From positions 1-14,543 of the forward strand of contig JAHIJU010000298.1 in the NCBI GenBank assembly GCA_018898235.1: a DNA stretch of 14,543 nt, in the 5' to 3' direction. The position numbers and the translations under genes were made by a program. Numbering within the stretch: the first letter of the stretch is position 1; every line of letters starts with the position of its first letter. The notes below the pieces were generated by a model. It did no database searches. It was not told where the DNA came from and saw only the letters and a program-made list of their open reading frames with translations. This document shows, one piece after another, positions 6,941 to 14,134 of the stretch. The stretch is from Actinomycetota bacterium (GTDB lineage: Bacteria > Actinomycetota > Actinomycetes > Actinomycetales > Cellulomonadaceae).

Positions 6941-7704
6941 CCATCGTCGTGGCCTACAAGTGGGCCGCCAACCCCCAGGACGCCCAGGTCGGCGCGGACG
7001 GGGCAGTCGACCTGAGCCGGGCCAAACCCGGTGTCAGCGAGTACGACCCGGTCGCCATCGAGACCGGTCGCCGGCTGGCCGACGCGACCGGCGCCGAGCT
7101 CGTCGGGCTGTCCGTCGGCGGTCCGCAGGTCGGGACCTCGATGGCCCGCAAGGCCGCGCTGTCCCGCGGGCTGGACCGGCTCGTCGTGGTGGCCGACGAG
7201 GCGCTGGACGGCGCCCGCGCCGCGACCACGGCCGCCGTGCTCGCGGCGCAGGTGCGCGAGATCGGCGACGTCGACCTGGTGCTCACGGGTGACGGCTCGG
7301 TCGACGAGGGCGCGCACCTGGTGCCCGCCGTGCTCGCCGGTCACCTGGGCTGGCCGCTGCTGGTCGATGTGACCGCCGTGGAGCGTGCCGCCGACGGCGG
7401 GCTGCGGGTCACCCGCTCCGTCGGCGCCGGCACCCAGGTGCTCGAGGTGGACGGACCGGCCGTGCTGTCGGTGGCCGCCGACGCCGTGGTGCCGCGCGTG
7501 CCCGGGATGAAGGACATCCTCGGGGCCGGCAAGAAGCCGGTCGCCGAGGCCACCGTCGGGCAGGTCGCCGTGAGCGAGCCGGCTGTGGTGGGCCGCAAGC
7601 GGCCCGCCCTCGCCCAGCGCAAGGGCCGGCTTCTGACCGGCGCAGACACCGCGGCCGTCGCCGCCGAGCTGGTCGCGGCGCTGCGCGCCGACGGCGTGCT
7701 CTGA
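6937..7704 (+). CDS. fixA: FixA, electron transfer flavoprotein beta-type subunit
   Basis: The 255-residue protein starts at GTG 6937, with AAGGAG at 6924-6929 seven bases upstream and a GTGA overlap with the MFS gene. The N-terminus TIVVAYKWAANPQD and the segments LSRAKPGVSEYDPVAIE (26-42), a G-R-K/A-R-K-A-L-S-R-G patch near 70-78 and PGMKDILGAGKKPV near residues 189-202 follow E. coli FixA rather than general EtfB. FixA pairs with FixB to form a flavoprotein heterodimer that carries electrons between a dehydrogenase and FixC. In this operon the likely partner is the CaiA-like dehydrogenase at 3557-4711. In some bacteria the FixABCX complex bifurcates electrons from NADH; whether this one does cannot be read from sequence by eye. 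Confidence 0.93.
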   Translation: MTIVVAYKWAANPQDAQVGADGAVDLSRAKPGVSEYDPVAIETGRRLADATGAELVGLSVGGPQVGTSMARKAALSRGLDRLVVVADEALDGARAATTAAVLAAQVREIGDVDLVLTGDGSVDEGAHLVPAVLAGHLGWPLLVDVTAVERAADGGLRVTRSVGAGTQVLEVDGPAVLSVAADAVVPRVPGMKDILGAGKKPVAEATVGQVAVSEPAVVGRKRPALAQRKGRLLTGADTAAVAAELVAALRADGVL

Positions 7705-7726
7705 GATCGCAGCAGGAGGACACCCC

Positions 7727-8635
7727 ATGAGCAGCACCTGGATCGTCGTCGCCGGTGACCCCACCGTCGGCACCCTCGTCGAGACCGGTCGGACGATCGG
7801 CGGCGAGCTCGTCGCCCTGGTCCTCGGCCCACGCAGCACCGCCCAGCGGGTGGCCTGCGCCGGTGTGGACCGCGTCGTATGGCTGGGCGAGCCGGGGTCG
7901 GCGCCCCTGGAGGCGTTCGCCGGTGCCGCCGCCGACCTGGTGGCCGCGGGCCGCCCGCAGGTCGTGCTGGCCGCGGACCGCGCGGCCGATCGCGTGCTGG
8001 CCGGGGCCGTGGCCGCCCGGACCGGTGCCGCCGCCCTCGGCGGGGTGCGGCAGGTCGAGACGGTCGACGGCGTCGTGCAGGTGGTCCGCGACGCACTTGG
8101 CGGCATCGTCCGCGAACGGCTCGCCCTCACCGGGCCGACCGTGCTGGTGCTCGACGGCGGTGCGCTGCCGGACGAGGGTGTGCCGGCCCCCGTCGAGGAG
8201 GTCGCCGTCACCCCGGCCGGGGTGCGGGTGGTCGAGGAGCACCCCGCGGCCGTCGGCGGACCGGACCTGCACAGCGCGCACCGGGTGGTCGCCGTCGGGC
8301 GCGGTCTGCGCGAGCGGGGCGACGTCGCGATCGCCGAGGCGCTGGCCGTTGCGCTCGACGGGGCCACGGCGTGCTCGCGTCCGATGGCCGAGGGCGTCGA
8401 CTTCTTCCCGCGCGACCGCTACGTCGGGGTCTCCGGGCAGCGGGTGACCCCGGACCTCTACCTGGCCGCGGGCATCTCCGGGCAGGTCCAGCACATGGTG
8501 GGCGCCCGTGGTGCCCGCATCGTGGTGGCGATCAACACCGACAAGGACGCGCCGATCTTCCGCGAGTGTGACTACGGCGTGGTCGGTGACCTGTACGAGG
8601 TGCTGCCGGCCCTCACCGAGGCGCTCGGCCGATGA
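7727..8635 (+). CDS. fixB: FixB, electron transfer flavoprotein alpha-type subunit
   Basis: At 302 residues this matches the FixB/EtfA length. The C-terminal FAD-binding domain is unmistakable: GVSGQRVTPDLYLAAGISG at 234-252, INTDKDAPIF at 269-278 and DYGVVGDLYE at 282-291. The N-terminal domain is more diverged and Ala/Val-rich. It would bind FAD and dock with FixA. The start ATG 7727 follows AGGAGG (7714-7719) at 7 bases, the strongest ribosome site in the cluster, after a 22-base gap from fixA. The last codons overlap fixC as ATGA (8632-8635). Four conserved fix genes in the order A-B-C-X make the assignment secure. Confidence 0.95.
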   Translation: MSSTWIVVAGDPTVGTLVETGRTIGGELVALVLGPRSTAQRVACAGVDRVVWLGEPGSAPLEAFAGAAADLVAAGRPQVVLAADRAADRVLAGAVAARTGAAALGGVRQVETVDGVVQVVRDALGGIVRERLALTGPTVLVLDGGALPDEGVPAPVEEVAVTPAGVRVVEEHPAAVGGPDLHSAHRVVAVGRGLRERGDVAIAEALAVALDGATACSRPMAEGVDFFPRDRYVGVSGQRVTPDLYLAAGISGQVQHMVGARGARIVVAINTDKDAPIFRECDYGVVGDLYEVLPALTEALGR

Positions 8636-9945
8636 CGGAGCCGGACTTCGACGTCGCGGTCGTCGGTGCCGGGCCGGCGGGTGCGCTCACCGCGTACCTG
8701 CTGGCCCGCGACGGCCACTCCGTGGTGCTCATCGACCGCGGCGCCGCGCCGGGGGCCAAGAACCTGTCCGGCGGCGTGCTGTACTCGCGGGTGCTGGGCC
8801 AGGTGTTCCCGGACTACCTCACGCAGGCCCCGGTCGAGCGGCGGATCACCCGCAACGTCGTGCAGTTCTGCACCCCGGACTCGGCCGTCGGCCTGGACGC
8901 CTGGACGGGGCGGCTGGCCGATCCGGTGAACGCCGTGACCGTGCTGCGCGCCAAGCTCGACGCCTGGCTGGCCGAGCAGTGCGAGGAGGTCGGTGCGTTC
9001 GCGATGTCCGGGGTGCGGGTCGACGAGCTGCTCACCGAACCCGCACCCGGCACCGCACTGGGCCGCCGTGTGATCGGGGTGCGGGCCGGGGACGACGAGC
9101 TGCGGGCGCACGTGGTGGTCGCGGCCGACGGGGTCAACTCCTTCCTGGCCCGCAGCATCGGGCTGCGCCAGGCACCGGCGACCCATCAGCTGGCGGTGGG
9201 CGTCAAGGCCGTCGTCGAGCTCGGCGCCGAGCGCATCGAGGACCGGTTCGGTGTGGGCGCCGACGAGGGCGCGGCGCACGCGTTCGTCGGGGACTGCACC
9301 CAGGGCGTGGCCGGCGGCGGGTTCTGCTACACCAACCGCGAGTCGGTCTCCCTGGGCGTGGTGCTGCGGCTGGACGACCTGGTCGCGTCCGGGCGCGCCG
9401 CGTCCGACGTGTTCGAGCACTACCTGGCGCACCCGGCGGTCCAGCGGCTGGTCCGTGGCGGCACGATGGTCGAGTACGGCTCGCACCTGGTCGCCGAGGG
9501 CGGGCTCGCGATGCTCGGCGAGATCGCCTGCGACGGCATGGTCGTGGTCGGCGACGCGGCCGGGCTGACCATCAACTCGGGGCTCACGGTGCGCGGGATG
9601 GACCTGGCGATCGGGTCCGGCATCGCCGCGGCCGGGGCGATCCACGACGCGCTCACCAGCACCGACACGTCGAAGGCCGGGCTGGAGGGCTACCGGCGCC
9701 GGTTGTTCGACGGCTTCGTCGGCCAGGACCTCACCACCTATGCCAAGGCGCCGGCGTTCCTGGAGCGCCCGCGCACCTACGTCGACTACGGCCCCCTGCT
9801 GGAGGAGATCATGCTCGCCGTGTTCGGCCTGGACACCACCCCGCGACGCCCGATGGCCCGCGTCGTACGCGATGCGCTGCGGGCCTCGCCGGTGCGCACC
9901 CGGGACCTGGTCGCCGACGCCTGGGCGGGGGTGCGTGCACTGTGA
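8632..9945 (+). CDS. fixC: FixC, ETF:quinone oxidoreductase-like flavoprotein
   Basis: This 437-residue FAD protein opens with a Rossmann GAGPAG at 12-17 and an acidic strand end (VVLIDRG), then PGAKNLSGGVLYS, close to the PGAKN-GG region of ETF-QO/FixC. ADGVNSFLAR near 165-174 and GDAAG at 307-311 within VVVGDAAGLTINSGLTVRGM complete the FAD site. FixC takes electrons from FixAB and, with the ferredoxin-like FixX, passes them to the quinone pool or receives them from it at the membrane. The C-terminal half matches E. coli FixC in order and spacing, including a K-P/L-PAFLE-PR segment near 370-380. The start ATG overlaps the fixB stop and the stop overlaps the fixX GTG, so all three genes are translationally linked. 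Length is normal and no motif is missing. Confidence 0.94.
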   Translation: MTEPDFDVAVVGAGPAGALTAYLLARDGHSVVLIDRGAAPGAKNLSGGVLYSRVLGQVFPDYLTQAPVERRITRNVVQFCTPDSAVGLDAWTGRLADPVNAVTVLRAKLDAWLAEQCEEVGAFAMSGVRVDELLTEPAPGTALGRRVIGVRAGDDELRAHVVVAADGVNSFLARSIGLRQAPATHQLAVGVKAVVELGAERIEDRFGVGADEGAAHAFVGDCTQGVAGGGFCYTNRESVSLGVVLRLDDLVASGRAASDVFEHYLAHPAVQRLVRGGTMVEYGSHLVAEGGLAMLGEIACDGMVVVGDAAGLTINSGLTVRGMDLAIGSGIAAAGAIHDALTSTDTSKAGLEGYRRRLFDGFVGQDLTTYAKAPAFLERPRTYVDYGPLLEEIMLAVFGLDTTPRRPMARVVRDALRASPVRTRDLVADAWAGVRAL

Positions 9946-10229
9946 AGGTCCCCACGGTGGCCGAGCGGCTGGCCCTCAACCACTTCGAGACCGATGAGGA
10001 GCACAGCCACATCGAGGTCGACCAGGAGCGGGTCCGGGCGACCGGCTGTGGTCCGACGATCGTCGCCTGCTGCCCGGCGCGGGTCTACACGGCCGAGCCC
10101 GACGGCAGCCTGTCGGTCGAGTACGCCGCATGCCTGGAGTGCGGCACGTGCCTGGCCGTCGCGGCGCCGGGGGCGCTGCGCTGGCACTACCCACGCGGCG
10201 GGTTCGGGGTGGCGTTCCGGGAGGGGTGA
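9942..10229 (+). CDS. fixX: FixX, ferredoxin-like protein
   Basis: A 95-residue protein starting at GTG 9942 (GTGA overlap with fixC). LALNHFETDEEHSHI at 10-24, CPARVY at 44-49 and CLECGTC at 64-70 match FixX and the Fe-S domain of ETF:quinone oxidoreductase, as does the C-terminal WHYPRGGFGVAFREG. Cys44, Cys64, Cys67 and Cys70 are the expected ligands of one 4Fe-4S cluster; Cys36 and Cys43 are extra. It would relay electrons between FixC and the membrane quinone. In E. coli the gene is likewise separate from fixC and follows it. It is the last gene of the plus-strand run and ends 41 bases before the convergent repressor gene. Confidence 0.94.
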   Translation: MKVPTVAERLALNHFETDEEHSHIEVDQERVRATGCGPTIVACCPARVYTAEPDGSLSVEYAACLECGTCLAVAAPGALRWHYPRGGFGVAFREG

Positions 10230-10253
10230 GCCGGGTACGGGGCCGGCCCCGGC
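10230..10253. terminator. GC-rich hairpin between convergent genes
   Basis: GCCGGG at 10230-10235 pairs with CCCGGC at 10248-10253 around a 12-base loop, and an alternative perfect palindrome GGGGCCGGCCCC lies at 10239-10250. No T tract follows on either strand. It sits exactly between the fixX stop and the LacI-type stop, so it may be a bidirectional terminator of the T-less kind often proposed in actinobacteria. In GC-rich DNA such pairing can arise by chance. Confidence 0.3.
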
Positions 10254-10270
10254 GACCGGCCCGCACCGCC

Positions 10271-11290
10271 TCAGGAGGTGGGCACCGGTCCGGTGCTGTC
10301 GTGCACGGACAACCGGCCGGGTGGGTCCTGCTCATCGCGCCCCGGCTCGCCCTCGATGAGATCGAGCAGCAGCCGCACGGCGTGCGCGCCACGTTCGTGC
10401 GGGTCGTCCTGCACCGTGGTCACGGTCGGCAGCGTGAGCCGGCCGAGCCCGCTGGCGTCCCACGCGAGCACCGACAGATCGCCCGGTACCTCCAGCCCGA
10501 GCTCGGCGGCCACCGCCATCCCGGCCATGGCCTGCAGGTCGTTCTCGTAGACGATCGCGGTGGGGCGGTCCGCACCCGTGAGCAGCTGGCGGGTGAGGTC
10601 CTGGCCCGCCGGGGAGGTGATGTCCGCGACGACGACGACGGGTTCGGGCAGTCCGGCGTCGCGCGCGGCGGCCAGCAGTGCCTGAGTGCGCACGACGGTG
10701 TGCGCCAGCCTGACCCCGTTGGCCATCCGTGCGATCCGACGGTGGCCCAGACCGGCGAGATGGGCGATGACCTCGACGGCGGTCGTGCGGTCGTCGACCC
10801 ACACGGCGGGTGCACCGGCGGCGTGCACCGGATCGCCGAGCACCACGACGGGCACCCCGAGCCGACGCGCGACCGCCGGCCGATCGTCGCCGACCCGCAG
10901 GTCGATGACCACCAGACCGTCCACCCGGGTGCCGTGCGCCCACTCCTCGTAGGTGGCCAGCTCGGCACGGTGGCCGGCGACCACCTTGATGAGCAGTGAG
11001 ATCGCGTGATCGACGAGCTCGTCCTGGACGCCTTCGAGGTACTGCTGGAACAGCGGCTCGGCCCCGCGCAGGTGCGGCGGGCGGTTCATCACCAGTCCGA
11101 TGGTGTCGGTGCGGCCCCCGGCCAGCGCCCGGGCCGCGGCATGCGGTGCCCAGCCCAGCTCGACGGCGGCCTGCAGCACGCGGGCGCGGGTCTCCTCGGA
11201 GACCCCGGGGCGCCCGTTGAGAGCGAACGACGCGGCGCCCTTCGAGACTCCCGCCCGTGCGGCGACATCCGCGATCCGCACCCGGGTCAC
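10271..11290 (-). CDS. LacI-family transcriptional regulator
   Basis: This 339-residue protein has an N-terminal helix-turn-helix, RIADVAARAGVSKGAASFALNG at 5-26, a hinge helix with Leu56 in AAARALAGG, and a periplasmic-binding-protein-like sensor domain with TDTIGLVM near 61-68, DGLVVIDLRVGDD, and the C-terminal LPTVTTVQDDPHERG region. Leu56 is the residue that intercalates at a central CG in this family's operators. I chose GTG 11290: AAGGAG (plus-strand 11298-11303) lies 7 bases upstream and the protein then begins as LacI proteins do. An upstream ATG at 11347 would add 19 Arg-rich residues with no family match. It is downstream of the amidohydrolase gene on the same strand, 84 bases away. 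It probably represses the polyamine-like operon and possibly the MFS-fix genes. The effector is unknown. Confidence 0.92.
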   Translation of the reverse strand: MTRVRIADVAARAGVSKGAASFALNGRPGVSEETRARVLQAAVELGWAPHAAARALAGGRTDTIGLVMNRPPHLRGAEPLFQQYLEGVQDELVDHAISLLIKVVAGHRAELATYEEWAHGTRVDGLVVIDLRVGDDRPAVARRLGVPVVVLGDPVHAAGAPAVWVDDRTTAVEVIAHLAGLGHRRIARMANGVRLAHTVVRTQALLAAARDAGLPEPVVVVADITSPAGQDLTRQLLTGADRPTAIVYENDLQAMAGMAVAAELGLEVPGDLSVLAWDASGLGRLTLPTVTTVQDDPHERGAHAVRLLLDLIEGEPGRDEQDPPGRLSVHDSTGPVPTS

Positions 11291-11297
11291 CCGTGGT

Positions 11298-11303
11298 CTC
11301 CTT
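11298..11303 (-). promoter_or_regulatory. Ribosome binding site deciding the LacI-type start
   Basis: The minus strand reads AAGGAG, then 7 bases, then GTG at 11290. This supports the shorter start that places the helix-turn-helix at the N-terminus. Confidence 0.7.
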
Positions 11304-11374
11304 GATCTGCGCCCCCGCCGCGAGCGCCGCGCCGGACCTGTACTCATGCTACGCGTCGGGTCTTGCGCCCCTGG

Positions 11375-12988
11375 TCAGGAGCGATAGGTGGGGTGTCCGT
11401 CCAGCCAGGTGCCGAGTACGGACGCCGCCCTGGCCGTCAGCGGGTCACCCGAGGTGACGTCGCGGTCGTACCAGAGAAGGTCTGCGGCCATGCCGACCGC
11501 GATCGTGCCTCGGAAGGACTCGGTCCGGCCCTGGTAGGCGCCGCCCGCGGTCGCCGCCGCGATGCCCTGCTCGAGCGGGAACCGTTCGGCGGGCACCCAG
11601 CCGCCGGCCGGCAGACCCTCGGCCGTCTGCCGGGTGGCGGCCACCACGAGCGCCTCCAGAGGATCGTTGGTGGACACCGGCCAGTCGCTCGCGATCGAGA
11701 TCCGGGTGCCGAAACGGGCCAGCGTGGCGACCGGGTACTGGCGGTCGGTGCGCTCATCGCCCAGCCGCGGCGCGGTGAGCTGTTCCATGAGCGGGTCGCG
11801 CTGGGCCCAGAAGGTCTGCATCGCCGCGGTGACATCCAGGGCGGCGAACCGCGGGAGGTCGACCGGGTCGACCAGCTGGACGTGCGTGATGACCGGGCGC
11901 CGGTCCCAGGTGGGATTCGTCGCGACCGCGTGCGCGATCGCGTCCAGGGCATGCCGGTTCGCGGCATCGCCGATGGCGTGGATGTGCGTCTGGAAGCCCA
12001 GCGCGTCGATCGCGGTGACGGCGGCGGCCAGCTCCTCGGGGTCCCACACCGGCATGCCGTGGGTGTGGGAGTCCTCGTACGGGTCGAGCATCTCGGCGGT
12101 CCCGGACTCGATGACCCCGTCGGCGAAGAACTTGATCGAGCGCGCGGTCAGCAGCCGGGGTGCGCCGGCCGCCTCGACCTGGGCGCGTTGGGCGACGAAC
12201 ACGTCCAGCTGGTCGCGCCACGCCCCGGGGTGGGCGAGGAACGCGAGGTTGCTGCGCACGATGAGCCGACCCTGGGCGAGCAGCTCGAGGTAGGGCAGGT
12301 GACCACCGGTCTCGACCCAGGCGTCCTGCATCCAGGTGATGCCGACCGCGGCCTGGTCCTGGCAGGCCAGGGACAGCGCCCCCGTGAGCTCGTCGAGCGT
12401 GCGGACCGGTGCGACGGCGTCGACCAGACCGTAGGCGTCGGGCTCCCGCAGGGTGCCGACGGGGGTGCGGTCCGGGTGCCGGTCGATGACCCCGGCCGCC
12501 GGGTCGGGGGTGCTCGCGTCGACCCCGGCCAGCTCCAGCGCCCGGCTGTTGCACCAGGCCGTGTGGTAGTCGTGCGCCCGCAGCAGCACCGGTCGGTCGG
12601 CGACGACGGCGTCGAGCCAGGTCGCGTCGAACGAACCGTCGGGCGCCAGGGCCGGGTCGTAGCTGCCACCCAGGATCCAGTCCAGCTCGGGGTGGGCGGC
12701 GGCATACCGCCCGACCTCGGCGACGATCTCGGCGACCGACTCCAGGTGGCTGATGTCCGGACCGAGCCTCTCGGCCCCGGCCTGCGGTGGATGGCAGTGC
12801 CCGTCGGAGTAGGCCGGCAGCAGGAGCCCGCCGGCGAGGTCGACGACCTCGCCGGCGGTGCACCGCTCCGCCTCGTCACCGAGGGCGACCACGACCCCGT
12901 CGCGCACCGCCACGGCGGTGGTGCGCCGGCCCGGACCCAGCCAGACGGTCCCGCCGGTGAGCAGCAGGTCGGCGTCAGTGGTCGTCAC
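11375..12988 (-). CDS. Amidohydrolase family protein, YtcJ/amidohydrolase-3 type
   Basis: This 537-residue metal hydrolase has the two-part fold of the family: an N-terminal beta-sandwich (LLLTGGTVW, then a PAYSDGHCH entry) and a TIM barrel with HCH at 64-66, Lys286 in SIKFFADGV, His337 in HIHAIGD, His369 in THVQLV and Asp435 in ASDWPVS. The C-terminal beta strands (FRGTIAVGMAADLLWYDRD) close the sandwich. Length and motif spacing match YtcJ-like enzymes and N-substituted formamide deformylases, which cleave C-N bonds of amides. The start is GTG 12988 with AAGGAG eight bases upstream (plus-strand 12997-13002). No signal peptide is seen, so it acts in the cytoplasm. It lies 33 bases after the polyamine-type binding protein gene, so the imported compound may be its substrate or precursor, for instance an acylated amine (inference). 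Confidence 0.9.
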   Translation of the reverse strand: MTTTDADLLLTGGTVWLGPGRRTTAVAVRDGVVVALGDEAERCTAGEVVDLAGGLLLPAYSDGHCHPPQAGAERLGPDISHLESVAEIVAEVGRYAAAHPELDWILGGSYDPALAPDGSFDATWLDAVVADRPVLLRAHDYHTAWCNSRALELAGVDASTPDPAAGVIDRHPDRTPVGTLREPDAYGLVDAVAPVRTLDELTGALSLACQDQAAVGITWMQDAWVETGGHLPYLELLAQGRLIVRSNLAFLAHPGAWRDQLDVFVAQRAQVEAAGAPRLLTARSIKFFADGVIESGTAEMLDPYEDSHTHGMPVWDPEELAAAVTAIDALGFQTHIHAIGDAANRHALDAIAHAVATNPTWDRRPVITHVQLVDPVDLPRFAALDVTAAMQTFWAQRDPLMEQLTAPRLGDERTDRQYPVATLARFGTRISIASDWPVSTNDPLEALVVAATRQTAEGLPAGGWVPAERFPLEQGIAAATAGGAYQGRTESFRGTIAVGMAADLLWYDRDVTSGDPLTARAASVLGTWLDGHPTYRS

Positions 12989-13021
12989 CGCGATGTCTCC
13001 TTCGTCGCGCCGTCGCGGGCG

Positions 13022-14134
13022 TCAGCCCTTGAAGGCTTCCCAGATCTGCGTGTAGTTGGTCAGCTCGTCGTTGGTGCAGGGCTCGACGGGCTTGGCCCCG
13101 GTGTAGCCGTCCGGCATGACGATCTCGGGGGCGCTCTTCATGTCGGCGTCGAGCAGGTCGTTCACCCCGGCAATGCCGGAGTTGTACTTCTGGAAGTTGG
13201 CGGCCGCCGCGGCGTTGGCCGGATCCATCATCCAGTTGAGGAAGGTGAGCGCCTGGGGCACGTTCTTGGCGCCGATCGGCACGGTGAAGTTGTCCTGCCA
13301 CAGCGCCATGCCCTCGGTCGGGTAGACGAAGGTGAGCGTCGACCTCTGTGCCCGGGCGCGCATCCCGGCGCCGTTCCAGGTCATCGCGCCGGACTCCTCA
13401 CCGGCGGCGAGCCGGTCCAGGATGCCGTCGGAGCTGATGGTGGAGACCTTCGACTTGAACGAGGTCAGCAGGTCCTGGGCCGCCTGCAGCTTGGCCGGGT
13501 CGGTGTCGCAGGTCTTGCCACCGACGGCCCGCAGCGCGGCGCCGACCACCTCGGTCTGGTCGCTCATGGTGCCGACCTTGCCGAGGTCGGCCGGCGGGTT
13601 GAAGTAGTCCGCCCAGCTCGTGAGCTTCGTGGAGGTCTTCGACGAGTCGTACATGTAGCCGGTGGTGCCGTACAGGTAGGGCGTCGAGTACTGGCGGCCC
13701 GGGTCGAAGTAGACGTTGAGGAAGTCCGGCTCGATGTTCTTGCCGTTCGGCAGGGCCGCCGCGTCGACCTTCTGCAGCAGGTTCTCGTTGATGAGCATCT
13801 GCACCATGTAGTCGCTGGGCACGACCACGTCGTACCCGGAGCCGTTCGAGGCCTTGAGCTTGGCCTCGAGGGTCTCGTTGGAGTCGTAGTAGTCGACCGT
13901 GAGCTTGATGCCGGTGTCCTGGGTGAACTTCTTGGCCAGGTCCTCGGGGAAGTAGTCGCTCCAGGTGTAGAGCGTCATCTCGCCGCTCGTCGCCGGGGTG
14001 AACGCGGCGGGCGTCGCCGAGGAACCGGCGGCACCCGAGTCGCTGACACCGCCGCCGCAGGCGGCCAGGACCAGTGCGGAGGCGACGAGGGCGGACGCTG
14101 CGCCGACTCGTCTGCGCGGGGTACGGATGTTCAT
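13022..14134 (-). CDS. potD: PotD-like polyamine ABC transporter substrate-binding lipoprotein
   Basis: The 370-residue protein begins at ATG 14134, overlapping the permease stop as ATGA; the GTG at 14152 would add six residues and lies inside the permease gene. Arg-rich residues 4-9, a hydrophobic stretch and the lipobox LAAC (Cys26) mark a lipoprotein anchored outside the membrane. YTWSDYFPEDL at 56-66 and VPSDYMV at 105-111 are family landmarks. Residues that contact polyamine in E. coli PotD are kept at matching spacing: Trp58, Ser107, Tyr109, Asp192, Glu195, Trp253, Trp279 and Asp281. This supports a diamine or polyamine ligand. A low-complexity Gly/Ser/Ala/Thr linker (27-50) tethers the domain. 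It delivers substrate to the permease encoded just upstream; the ATPase gene and the first permease gene are presumably beyond the right edge. Confidence 0.9.
   Translation of the reverse strand: MNIRTPRRRVGAASALVASALVLAACGGGVSDSGAAGSSATPAAFTPATSGEMTLYTWSDYFPEDLAKKFTQDTGIKLTVDYYDSNETLEAKLKASNGSGYDVVVPSDYMVQMLINENLLQKVDAAALPNGKNIEPDFLNVYFDPGRQYSTPYLYGTTGYMYDSSKTSTKLTSWADYFNPPADLGKVGTMSDQTEVVGAALRAVGGKTCDTDPAKLQAAQDLLTSFKSKVSTISSDGILDRLAAGEESGAMTWNGAGMRARAQRSTLTFVYPTEGMALWQDNFTVPIGAKNVPQALTFLNWMMDPANAAAAANFQKYNSGIAGVNDLLDADMKSAPEIVMPDGYTGAKPVEPCTNDELTNYTQIWEAFKG

Noticed and set aside
1..10229. Calling the cluster a carnitine (cai) operon
   Set aside because: CaiA- and Fix-like proteins fit, but the transporter is MFS, the crotonase lacks the CaiD glutamates and no CaiB homologue is present, so the substrate is left open.
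11291..11347. Longer LacI-type protein starting at ATG 11347
   Set aside because: The 19 added residues are almost all Arg, Ser, Gly and Pro and no LacI protein needs them; AAGGAG before GTG 11290 fits better.
11304..11374. A separate promoter for the LacI-type gene
   Set aside because: TAGCAT and TACAGG on the minus strand resemble -10 boxes, but no -35 hexamer at suitable spacing could be found.
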